A DNA stretch of 64,000 bases from AC-32 sp963717725. GTDB taxonomy: Bacteria > Actinomycetota > Thermoleophilia > Gaiellales > Gaiellaceae. Below are positions 1 through 7,606 of this stretch, piece after piece; the stretch's first letter is position 1, and every line of letters begins with the position of its first letter. The translations under genes and the position numbers were made by a program. The stretch covers positions 465,483 through 529,482 of the forward strand of contig CAVQWS010000003.1 of the NCBI GenBank assembly GCA_963717725.1, written 5' to 3'. The notes under the pieces were generated by a model that had not been told where the DNA came from, did no database searches, and saw only the letters and a list, made by a program, of their open reading frames with translations.

Positions 1-945
1 GATGGGCTGCTCGACGACGTGGACGAGGTGCTGCGCGCGGCCGAAGAGCTGGGTGACCCGCTCACGCTCGCGCAGGCCTGGAACCTGCTCGGCCGGGTCG
101 AGGGCACGCTCGTCGGGGCGCTGGGCCGCGCCGAGGAGGCCTGGCGTCAGGCGCTCGCGCACGCCGAGCGCGGCAACCTGCGGGCCGAGCGGGCCGAAAG
201 CATCGGCTGGCTGATGATGGCCGCCAACTTCGGGCCGTTGCCGGTGGACGAGGGCATCGCGCGCTGTCGCCGGTTCCACGACGAGGCGCTCGACGACCCG
301 TTCATCCGCGGCAACGCCCTGGTGGAGCTCGGCGCGCTGGAGGCGATGCGCGGCAACTTCCCGCTCGCCCGGGAGCTGCTCGGCGAGGGCCTGGACACCA
401 TTGCCGAGCTCGGGTTCGCACTCCGCGCCGCGATGAGCATGCAGGAGGCGTTCTACGTCGAGATGCTCGCGGGCGACCTCGAAGCCGCCGAGCGGATCGC
501 GCGCGAGGCCTACGCGACGCTCGAGCGCATGGGCGAGCGCGGCTACCTCTCGTCGGCAGCCGCCCTGCTCGCACACGCGCTCTCGGCGCGAGGCGAGCTC
601 GACGAGGCCGAGCGCTTCAGCCGCACGAGCGAAGAGGCCACGGCTCCCGACGACGCCTTCTCCCACGTGCTGTGGCGCACCGCCCGGGCCAAGATCCGCG
701 CGCGCCGCGGCGAGCTCGTCCAGGCCGAGGCGCTGGCGCGCGAGGCGGTGGCGTTCGCCGAGCGCACCGACCTGCTCAACACCCACGGCGACACGCTCGG
801 CGACCTGGCCGAGGTGATCGCGCTCGCCGGCCGGCGCCACGAGGCCGCGGATGTGTACCGGCAGGCGGCGGAGATCTTCGAGCGGAAGGGGAACCTCGCC
901 TCGCTCGGGCGTGTTCGCCTCGCCGCGGAAGGGCTCGACCGTTGA
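1..945 (+). CDS. C-terminal part of a TPR-repeat protein (5' truncated by window edge)
   Basis: The reading frame is open from base 1, so only the last 314 codons are seen. The protein is almost wholly alpha-helical, with repeated Ala/Glu/Leu-rich helix pairs of about 34-40 residues such as LARELLGEGLDTIAELG and AERIAREAYATLERMG. This is typical of the TPR tail of LuxR/AfsR-type regulators or of adenylate-cyclase/ATPase regulators. The catalytic or DNA-binding part would lie upstream and is not visible, so no function is assigned. The stop overlaps the TTG start of the next gene by three bases, suggesting translational coupling. Confidence 0.75.
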   Translation, partial: DGLLDDVDEVLRAAEELGDPLTLAQAWNLLGRVEGTLVGALGRAEEAWRQALAHAERGNLRAERAESIGWLMMAANFGPLPVDEGIARCRRFHDEALDDPFIRGNALVELGALEAMRGNFPLARELLGEGLDTIAELGFALRAAMSMQEAFYVEMLAGDLEAAERIAREAYATLERMGERGYLSSAAALLAHALSARGELDEAERFSRTSEEATAPDDAFSHVLWRTARAKIRARRGELVQAEALAREAVAFAERTDLLNTHGDTLGDLAEVIALAGRRHEAADVYRQAAEIFERKGNLASLGRVRLAAEGLDR

Positions 946-2272
946 CCTACGACATCCTGATCCTCGGCGCCGGCGCGGCCGGCTGCGCGCTCGCGGGGCG
1001 GCTGAGCGAGAACCCTGATCGCGCCGTCTGCCTCGTCGAGGCCGGCCCGGACTACGGGCACCTCTCGGAGGGCCGCTGGCCTCCGGACATCCTCGACCCG
1101 CGCTGGCTCGCGCTCGAGTCGCACCTCTGGACGCGCGCCGACGAGGACGACCGCTCACAGTCGCGGGCCAGGATCCTGGGCGGCTGCTCGGCGCACAACG
1201 CCTGCGTGCTGCTCGAGGGCGCGCCTTCCGACTACGACTGGGGCGGCGACTGGTCGTACGAAGCGTTCGCGCCCTACCTGCGCCGTGCCTACGAGACGCT
1301 GCGGGGCCACGTGCTCGCCGACGACGAGCTGACGCCCTGGCACCGCGCCTTCCGCGCAGCGGGCGGCGAGGGCTCGATCGTCCATCCGGTGAACATCGTC
1401 GACGGCGTGCGCTGGCACACCGGCTTCGCCTACGTCGACCCGGCCCGCGCGCGCGAGAACCTGACGATCCTGGCCGACACGGTCGCCGACCGCGTGCTGC
1501 TCGAGGACGGCCGTGCGGTCGGCGCGCTCGCGGGCGGCCGCGAGTTGCGGGCCGAGACGGTGGTCGTCTCCGCGAGCGCCTACGGCTCGCCGGCAATCCT
1601 GCTGCGCAGCGGCATCGGCCCCGACGGCGAGGTCGCGCAGCTGCCGGTCGGCGAAGGGCTCGTCGACCACGTCGGCGTGAGCGCTGCCTGGGAGCCGACC
1701 GAGCGCCTGCTGGCCGAGACCGCGGCCCACGAGGCCGAGCACGGGCTCTACATGGGCCAGGTGACGGTGGCCGCCTCGAGCCGCTCGTGCCCGCCGGGCG
1801 TGCGCGACCTGTTCGTCTTCCCCTCGCTGGAGGTCGGGCCGGAGATCAGCGGCGCCGCCTTCGCGATGAAGCCGCACTCGCAGGGCTCGGTGCGGCTGAA
1901 CGGGCCCGATCCCGAGACGCCGCTCGCGATCGATCACGGCTTCCTGCGCGACGAACGCGACGTCGAGGTGCTGGTCGAGGGCTTCGAGCGGCTGCGCGAG
2001 CTCGCGGCCTCGCCGGAGGTGGCGCGGTACGCAGGCGCGAGCTGCGACCCGGCAAGGAGGTCGGCGCGGAGGAGCACGTGCGCGCGACCGCGCGCGGCTT
2101 CTTCCACCCAGTCGGTACCTGCGCGATCGGGAGCGTGCTCGACGAGCGGTGCCGCGTGCTCGGCTTCGAGAACCTGTACGTGGTGGATGCCTCGGCGATC
2201 CCGGACATCCCCGCAGCGAACACGAACCTGACCACCGTCGCGCTGGCCGAGCGCGCGGCCACCTGGTTGTAG
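942..2272 (+). pseudogene. GMC-family FAD oxidoreductase, frameshifted
   Basis: Flavoprotein of the glucose-methanol-choline family, which oxidises alcohols or aldehydes. The TTG start at 942 overlaps the upstream stop. The dinucleotide-binding motif ILGAGAAGCALAGRL follows at once, then the family motif ILGGCSAHNACV and the second signature SPAILLRSGIGP. The frame breaks at about 2035. The C-terminal catalytic part (GFFHPVGTCAIGS, then PDIPAANTNLTTVALAERAA) continues one frame off until the TAG at 2272. Restoring one base in GGCGCGAG would give the sensible junction AGRELRPGKEVG. Both halves are well conserved, so this is either a recent one-base deletion or a sequence error. Confidence 0.85.
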
Positions 2273-2275
2273 GAT
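2270..2275 (+). promoter_or_regulatory. TANNNT -10 candidate (TAGGAT) before GTG 2282
   Basis: TAGGAT ends 6 nt before the GTG. Its TAG is also the stop of the upstream gene, so the match could be incidental. Confidence 0.35.
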
Positions 2276-2281
2276 CGAGTC

Positions 2282-2848
2282 GTGGCTACGAAGACCAAGC
2301 CGGACAAGCTGCACTACACCGGCAACGACGAGGCCGACGCGCTGCTCGCCCACGATCCGTTCGCGCTGCTCGTCGGGTTCGCGCTCGACCAGCAGGTGCC
2401 GGTGCCGACCGCCTTCCAGGGCCCGCTGAAACTCAAGCAGCGCCTGGGGACGCTCGACCCCGGCCAGATCGCCGCCACCGATCCCGCTCGGCTGGAAGAG
2501 GTGTTCCGCGAGAAGCCGGCGATCCACCGCTTCCCAGGCAACATGGCGCGGCGCGTCCAGGACCTGGCCTCGGTGGTCGTAGAGGAGTACGGTGGCGACG
2601 CCGAGCGCGTGTGGCGTGAGGCCGCCGACGGCGCCGACCTGCGCAAGCGGATCTCGGGCCTGCCCGGCTTCGGCGAGATGAAGGTCAAGGCACTCGGCGC
2701 GGTGCTCTGGAAGCGCTTCGGCGTCCCCGCCGCGGAGGCGCTCGACCCCGGCCATCCGACGCTCGGGGACGTGGACTCGCCGGAGGCACTCGAGGAGTAC
2801 CAGGCGAAGAAACGCGCCTACAAGGCGAAGTTGCGCGCTCAGCAGTAG
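2282..2848 (+). CDS. HhH-GPD family base-excision repair protein
   Basis: Predicted DNA glycosylase-like protein of 188 residues. It matches the small actinobacterial HhH-GPD family in the DPFALLVGFALDQQVPVPTAF core and has a helix-hairpin-helix GLPGFGEMKVKALG near residues 124-137. It lacks the C-terminal cysteine cluster of endonuclease III/MutY. The Lys/Ala-rich C-terminus (QAKKRAYKAKLRAQQ) is typical of this subfamily, whose substrate is not established as far as I know. The GTG start at 2282 lies 9 bp after the stop of the oxidoreductase. Confidence 0.85.
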   Translation: MATKTKPDKLHYTGNDEADALLAHDPFALLVGFALDQQVPVPTAFQGPLKLKQRLGTLDPGQIAATDPARLEEVFREKPAIHRFPGNMARRVQDLASVVVEEYGGDAERVWREAADGADLRKRISGLPGFGEMKVKALGAVLWKRFGVPAAEALDPGHPTLGDVDSPEALEEYQAKKRAYKAKLRAQQ

Positions 2849-2873
2849 CGCCTCGCACGCCGATAGAGGAAGC

Positions 2874-3785
2874 GTGAGAGCCGCCGCCCTGGCCGTCGCC
2901 CTGATTGCGCTCGCCTGCGCAGGAGGCTCCGCCTACGCGCTGCGGGTGCCGGCGGCGCCGAAGTGCACTGTCTTCCCCAAGAACAATCCCTGGAACCGGC
3001 GCGTCGACAAGCTGCCGGTCGCGCGCAACTCGGCCGCGGTCATCGCCTCGATCGGCGTCGACACCGGGCTGCACGCCGACTTCGGCTCGGGCCTCTGGGA
3101 AGGCTCGCCGATCGGGATCCCGTTCGACGTGGTCACGCGCAAGACGCCGCGCACGAAGGTGGGCTTCGAGTACGCGGACGAGAGCGACCGGGTCGGCTAC
3201 CCGATCCCGAAGCGCGTCCACATCGAGGGCGGCAGCGACCACCACGCGCTGCTGCTCGACCGCGACGCCTGCCGGCTCTACGAGCTCGGCGGGCTCGAGA
3301 AGCAGGGCGGACGCTGGCACGCGTGGGCCGGCGCGACCTGGAGCCTGCGCTCGAACCGCGTCCGGCCCGCGGGCTGGACCTCGGCGGACGCGGCCGGGCT
3401 GCCGATCTTCCCCGGGCTGGCGCGCTGGGACGAGGCGAAGCGCGGGGTGATCGACCACGCGCTCCGCTTCACCGTCCAGCGGACGCGCCGCGCCTACCTC
3501 TACCCCGCCCGGCACTACGCGAGCTCGCTCACCGACGCGAACCTGCCGCCGATGGGCCTGCGCGTCCGCCTGAAGGCGAGCTTCGACATCCGCCCGTACC
3601 CCCGCCAGGCGCGGATCGTGCTGACCGCGCTGAAGCGCTACGGGATGCTGGTCGCCGACAACGGGGCCGACTGGTACATCAGCGGCGCGCCGAGCCCCGG
3701 TTGGTCGAACGACCAGCTGCACACGCTCGGCAAGGTCACGGGCTCGAACTTCGAGGTGGTCGACACCTCGAGCATCAAGCCCTAG
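2874..3785 (+). CDS. Secreted protein of unknown function
   Basis: A 303-residue protein starting at GTG 2874 after a GAGGAAGC ribosome-binding site. It opens with a signal peptide of about 22 residues (Ala/Leu-rich, ending near SAYA) and a mature part beginning with FPKNNPWNRRVDKLPV. No membrane segment follows. Noticeable blocks are GSGLWEGSPIGIPF, GGSDHHALLLDRDACRLYEL and PMGLRVRLKASFDI. Aromatic and polar residues alternate as in an all-beta extracellular protein. I do not recognise a catalytic motif. It stands alone, and the next gene is convergent. Confidence 0.75.
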   Translation: MRAAALAVALIALACAGGSAYALRVPAAPKCTVFPKNNPWNRRVDKLPVARNSAAVIASIGVDTGLHADFGSGLWEGSPIGIPFDVVTRKTPRTKVGFEYADESDRVGYPIPKRVHIEGGSDHHALLLDRDACRLYELGGLEKQGGRWHAWAGATWSLRSNRVRPAGWTSADAAGLPIFPGLARWDEAKRGVIDHALRFTVQRTRRAYLYPARHYASSLTDANLPPMGLRVRLKASFDIRPYPRQARIVLTALKRYGMLVADNGADWYISGAPSPGWSNDQLHTLGKVTGSNFEVVDTSSIKP

Positions 3786-3848
3786 CGAGGATCGTCGCGA
3801 TCGAGGTACCAGCTGCGGCCGCCGAGGCCACCAAGTCCCCCGCCAGGG

Positions 3849-4766
3849 TCACGAGCGCACCTTCCGCAGTGCCGGCGCGAGCGCCTGCCCGCCCTGCAGG
3901 ACGGGCTCGAACAGGTCGCCGTGCTTCTCCACGCGCTCGAGCGCCTCGCGCATGCCGAAGTCACGCGGCCGCACCTTCGGGCCGAGCTCCTCCCAGCGCA
4001 GCGGCGTCGAGACCGGCGCGCCCGGCTTCGGCCGCACCGAGTAGGCCGACGCGATCGTCTTGCCGTGGCCGTTCTGGCGGTGGTCGACGAGCACGCCGCG
4101 GCGCTTCTTCTTCAGCCACTCGGTGGTCACCAGCCCGGGATGCTCCGCCTCGAGCCCGCGCGAGACGAGCTCCGCGAGCTCGTAGGTGTCCTTGTAGGTG
4201 GAGCGCCGCGTGATCGGCACGAGCACGTGGATCCCGTCGGCGCCGCTCGTCTTCACGTACGAACGCAGCTCGAGCTGCTCCAGCGCCTCGTGGACGAGGT
4301 GCGCGACCTCGATCGCCTGCGCAAAGCCGTTCCGCGACTCCGGCGGGTCGAGGTCGAAGACGACGTAGTCCGGCCGCTCGGGCTTGTCCACGCGCGAGTA
4401 CCAGGCGTTCATGTCGATGCAGTTCATCTGCACCATCCAGACGGCCGCTGCCGGCTCGTTCACGAGCGCGAAGTCGACGAGCCGCGAGCCGCCCTCCCGC
4501 GGCCAGGTCCGGAACTGCCGCGTCGGCACCCACGGCGGCTTCCCCTTCGGCGCCTGCTTGGCGAAGTAGGGCTGGCCGCGGATGCCGTACGGGTAGCGCT
4601 TGAGCGTGAACGGCCGGTTGCGAAGGTGCGGCACCATCGTGTCGCCGATCGCGGCGTAGTAGTCGGCAAGGTCGCGCTTGGTCACGCCGTCGCCCGGAAA
4701 CAGCAGCTTGTCCGGGCTCGTCAGCCGCACCTGGCGGCGGCCGACCTCGAGCTCCAGGTCAGGCAC
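3849..4766 (-). CDS. LigD-type polymerase domain protein (archaeo-eukaryotic primase fold, NHEJ)
   Basis: A 305-residue stand-alone polymerase of the bacterial non-homologous end-joining family. It starts LEVGRRQVRLTSPDKLLFPG, the usual opening of LigD Pol domains. Metal-binding carboxylates sit in VVFDLDPP (D138, D140) and the nucleotide-binding motif is SGADGIH (174-180). TRRSTYKDTYELAELV and DHRQNGHGKTIASAYSVR also match the family. The ligase and nuclease domains of full LigD are absent and no Ku gene is in the window. The GTG start overlaps the stop of the methyltransferase upstream by 8 bases, so the two are probably co-transcribed. Confidence 0.93.
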   Translation of the reverse strand: MPDLELEVGRRQVRLTSPDKLLFPGDGVTKRDLADYYAAIGDTMVPHLRNRPFTLKRYPYGIRGQPYFAKQAPKGKPPWVPTRQFRTWPREGGSRLVDFALVNEPAAAVWMVQMNCIDMNAWYSRVDKPERPDYVVFDLDPPESRNGFAQAIEVAHLVHEALEQLELRSYVKTSGADGIHVLVPITRRSTYKDTYELAELVSRGLEAEHPGLVTTEWLKKKRRGVLVDHRQNGHGKTIASAYSVRPKPGAPVSTPLRWEELGPKVRPRDFGMREALERVEKHGDLFEPVLQGGQALAPALRKVRS

Positions 4767-5529
4767 GGCGCGTCCAGTGCAGGACGGTCGTGATCTCGAG
4801 GCGGTACGACGGTTCGAGCAGCGCCAGCACCGTGCGCTTCAACTCGTTGCGCTCGTCAGGCGGGAGGGAGGCGGCCGCGCTGACCGTGGCGAAGAGGTCG
4901 ACGACCTCCTTGCCCGAAAGCTGCTCGGTTCGCGCGAACGCCTCCTCGGTGAGCGGCGTGAAGAGTCCGCCTTCGAAGGCGTCGAGGGGATCCGCCATCT
5001 CGGCGCGCGCGGCTGCGCGGCCCGAGCTGATGTAGATCTCGTCGAACAGCGCCTGCGCCTCGGCCGGGAGCGGTGGCTCGAGCGTGTTGACCGTCCGGTC
5101 GTCGCCGTCGCTCCACCAGTGGTTCCAGAGCAGCGCGACTCCGCCGCCGGGTCGCACGACGCGCACGAGCTCCGCAACGGCTGCGTCGCCGTCGAACCAG
5201 TGGAAGGCGTCGCCCACGAAGACCGCGTCCGCAGAGGCGTCCGGCAGCGGCATCCGCTCCGCCGTCCCCGCCAGCACGCGGATGCCGGCCGAGCGCCCCG
5301 CCAGGACGCCGCGCATCTCGTCGTTCGGCTCGACCGCCACCACCTCGGCGAAGCGCGAGGCGAGGGCGCGGGTCAGCTTCCCGGAGCCCGCGGCCAGGTC
5401 GACGACGCGCGAGTCGGCGCTGAGGCCGAGCACCTCAGCGGCGCGATCGAGCGCTTCGGGTGCGTACTCGGGCCGCACGTCGTCGTACTCGGCGGCGATC
5501 CGGCCGAAGCTGAAGGCGAGCTCAGACAC
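4759..5529 (-). CDS. Class I SAM-dependent methyltransferase (paralogue 1)
   Basis: A 256-residue methyltransferase. Motif I is VVDLAAGSGK (residues 42-51), followed by VAVEPNDEMR and DAVFVGDAFHWFD, as in the type 11 family. The substrate cannot be told. It is clearly a paralogue of the next gene upstream: both begin with an FGRIAAEYD/FGRTAREYE block and end with HWTRR. The GTG start overlaps the upstream stop by 8 bases, the same arrangement as at its own 3' end. Confidence 0.9.
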   Translation of the reverse strand: MSELAFSFGRIAAEYDDVRPEYAPEALDRAAEVLGLSADSRVVDLAAGSGKLTRALASRFAEVVAVEPNDEMRGVLAGRSAGIRVLAGTAERMPLPDASADAVFVGDAFHWFDGDAAVAELVRVVRPGGGVALLWNHWWSDGDDRTVNTLEPPLPAEAQALFDEIYISSGRAAARAEMADPLDAFEGGLFTPLTEEAFARTEQLSGKEVVDLFATVSAAASLPPDERNELKRTVLALLEPSYRLEITTVLHWTRRA

Positions 5530-6313
5530 GGCGCGTCCAGTGGGCGACCGTGCGGATCCGGCGGCTTACCTCGCGGTCGGCGGGCACGAGCTCGCGCAGG
5601 CGGCTTGCGAACGCGGCCCGGTCCTCCTCGGACTGGTGCGCGATCGAGCTGACCGAGAGCAGGTTCGCGATCCACTCGTCGCGCGTGTTCAGGATCTCGC
5701 GCTCGACCTCGGCCTCGCGCAGCTCCTCGAACGGGCCGTCTTCGACCGGCCGGCGCCATTCGCCCGAGAGCACGCGCGGCAGGCCTGGCACGCCGCCGCG
5801 CTCGAACGCCTCGTCGATCACGGCCTCGGCCTCGTCGCCGACGTACGCGAACTCGACCGGGATGTTCCAGAAGATCACGAGCGCGCCGCGCGGTCGCAAC
5901 ACGCGCGCGATCTCGGCGACCGACTCGTCCGTGGCGAACCAGTGGAACGCCTCGGCCGAGAAGACCGCGTCGACGCTTGCGTCCGCGAGCGGGATCGACT
6001 CGCCGCGGCCGGCCAGCGCCTCGGCGCCCGGCACGACCTCCTCCAGCACCGCCCGCATCGCGTCGTCCGGCTCGACGGCCACGACTCGAGCAAACCGCGG
6101 TACGAGCTCGCGAGTCAGCTTGCCGGTGCCGGCGCCGAGATCGAGCACGTCCGCCTCCGGCCCGAGGCCGAGCTCTGCGATCACCTGGTCGAGCAGCTCC
6201 CCCGGCCAGCCCGGCCGCCCGAGCTCGTACTCGCGCGCGGTGCGCCCGAACGCGTCGGGCGGAGCTTCCCTAGTTGCCTTCGCGTTCTCGGCCGGCTTGG
6301 ATCGACCGCTCAT
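5522..6313 (-). CDS. Class I SAM-dependent methyltransferase (paralogue 2)
   Basis: About 263 residues. Motif I is VLDLGAGTGK (56-65), then VVAVEPDDAMR and DAVFSAEAFHWFA. It is the tandem paralogue of the preceding entry. The start is taken as the ATG at 6313, which lies inside the 3' end of a two-hairpin repeat (6298-6372). A GTG at 6328 would lengthen the protein by five residues and lies deeper in the repeat. No good ribosome-binding site precedes either. The repeat may therefore have supplied the present start. Confidence 0.85.
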   Translation of the reverse strand: MSGRSKPAENAKATREAPPDAFGRTAREYELGRPGWPGELLDQVIAELGLGPEADVLDLGAGTGKLTRELVPRFARVVAVEPDDAMRAVLEEVVPGAEALAGRGESIPLADASVDAVFSAEAFHWFATDESVAEIARVLRPRGALVIFWNIPVEFAYVGDEAEAVIDEAFERGGVPGLPRVLSGEWRRPVEDGPFEELREAEVEREILNTRDEWIANLLSVSSIAHQSEEDRAAFASRLRELVPADREVSRRIRTVAHWTRRV

Positions 6314-6372
6314 TTCAGACGGACACACGAGCAGAGCTCATGCGTCCTGAGGTCGGCATCGCAAGCGATGCC
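6298..6372 (-). repeat. Two-hairpin dispersed repeat, copy A
   Basis: Read on the minus strand, this element begins right after the acyl-CoA dehydrogenase stop. Hairpin 1 is GGCATCGC-TT-GCGATGCC, an 8-bp perfect stem. After a spacer and TCA, hairpin 2 is GGACGCATGAGC-TCT-GCTCGTGTGTCC (12 pairs including two G-T). A conserved tail GTCTGAAATGA follows, then GGTCGA. It is about 80% identical and equal in length to the copy at 40893-40967. Several substitutions in the stems are compensatory. It may be a structured RNA, a terminator or a REP-like mobile element. Confidence 0.8.
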
Positions 6373-7554
6373 TTAGCCAACGCCCGCGAGGAGGGAGCTG
6401 CGTTGCTCCTTGACCATCTCGCGCGCGATCACGAGCCGCTGGATCTGATTCGTGCCCTCGTAGATCTGCGTGATCTTCGCATCGCGCATCATCCGCTCGA
6501 CGGGGTACTCCTGGATGTAGCCGTAGCCGCCGAGGATCTGCACCGCGTCGGTCGTGACCTCCATCGCCACGTCGGTGCAGTAGAGCTTCGCCATCGCGGA
6601 GATCTTCGACAGCTCCTGGCCGTCGGCGCCCTCGTCGATCAGCTGCCCGCACTTGTAGAGCAGCCCGCGCGCGGCCTCGCACTTGGTCTCCATGTCCGCC
6701 AGCATGGCCGCGATCAGCTGGTGCTGGACGATCGGCTTGTCCATCGTCTCGCGGGTCTGCGCGTATTCGAGCGCGTAGTCCGTCGCGCCCTGCGCGAGGC
6801 CGAGGCCCTGCGCGCCGATCCCCGGCCGTGAACGGTCGAGGATCCGCATCGCGATGCGGAAGCCCTCGCCCTCCTCGCCGAGCAGGTTCTCGGCCGGGAT
6901 GCGGCAGTCGTTGAAGAAGATCTCGCCGGTCGTCGAGCCCTTGATCCCCATCTTCGGCTCGATCCGGCCGACCTCGAAGCCCGGCGCGTCGGCCTCGACC
7001 ACGAAGGCGGAGATGCCGGCATGGCCGGCCTCGGGATCGGTCTTGGCGAAGACGACGTAGAGGTGCGCGACGCCGGCGTTGGTGATGAAGCGCTTGCCGC
7101 CGTTGAGCACGTACTCGTCGCCCTCACGCTGAGCCTCGGTGCGCATCGCGGCCGAGTCGGAGCCCGAGCCCGGCTCGGTCAGCGCGTAGGCGGGCAGCCA
7201 TTCGCCGCTCGCCAGGCGGGGCAGCCAGCGCTCCTTCTGCTCGTCGCTCCCGGCGAGCTTGATCCCCAGCGAGCCCAGCTCCTGCACAGCGAGGATCAGG
7301 CCGGTCGTTGCGCAGACCTTCGACAGCTCTTCGATCGCGACGAGCACCATCAGCGCGCCCGTACCGGTGCCGCCGTAGGCCTCCTCGAACGGCAGCCCGA
7401 GCAGATCGTGCTCGCGCATCAGCTCGACCATGTCCCAGGGGAACTCGGCCGATTTGTCGATCTCCGCGGCGCGCGGCGCGACCCGCTCCCGCGCGAGGGT
7501 GCGCACCAGCTCGCGGATCTCGCGCTGTTCCTCGGTCAGTGGATCAACAGCCAC
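6373..7554 (-). CDS. Acyl-CoA dehydrogenase
   Basis: FAD enzyme that forms the alpha,beta double bond in acyl-CoA thioesters. It has 393 residues, the normal family length. The N-terminal helical domain begins LTEEQREIRELVRTLA. The signatures are YALTEPGSGSD and the C-terminal QILGGYGYIQEYPVERMMRDAKI. The catalytic glutamate is E366 in IYEGTNQIQR, the position used by short/medium-chain enzymes. Chain length or branching cannot be fixed. The GTG start lies 7 nt after a TAGGCT hexamer, suggesting a leaderless message. Confidence 0.93.
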   Translation of the reverse strand: MAVDPLTEEQREIRELVRTLARERVAPRAAEIDKSAEFPWDMVELMREHDLLGLPFEEAYGGTGTGALMVLVAIEELSKVCATTGLILAVQELGSLGIKLAGSDEQKERWLPRLASGEWLPAYALTEPGSGSDSAAMRTEAQREGDEYVLNGGKRFITNAGVAHLYVVFAKTDPEAGHAGISAFVVEADAPGFEVGRIEPKMGIKGSTTGEIFFNDCRIPAENLLGEEGEGFRIAMRILDRSRPGIGAQGLGLAQGATDYALEYAQTRETMDKPIVQHQLIAAMLADMETKCEAARGLLYKCGQLIDEGADGQELSKISAMAKLYCTDVAMEVTTDAVQILGGYGYIQEYPVERMMRDAKITQIYEGTNQIQRLVIAREMVKEQRSSLLAGVG

Positions 7555-7561
7555 GGCGAGA

Positions 7562-7567
7562 AGCCTA
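7562..7567 (-). promoter_or_regulatory. TANNNT -10 candidate (TAGGCT) before GTG 7554
   Basis: TAGGCT on the minus strand ends 7 nt before the GTG start of the acyl-CoA dehydrogenase. No ribosome-binding site is visible between them. Confidence 0.55.
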
Positions 7568-7606
7568 GTCGGCGCAAGGGAAGGTGTTAGGCCCGCTACC
7601 CGTCCC

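Noticed and set aside
2030..2045. Programmed frameshifting in the GMC gene
   Set aside because: No slippery heptamer or downstream pseudoknot is seen, and a single added base gives a normal junction.
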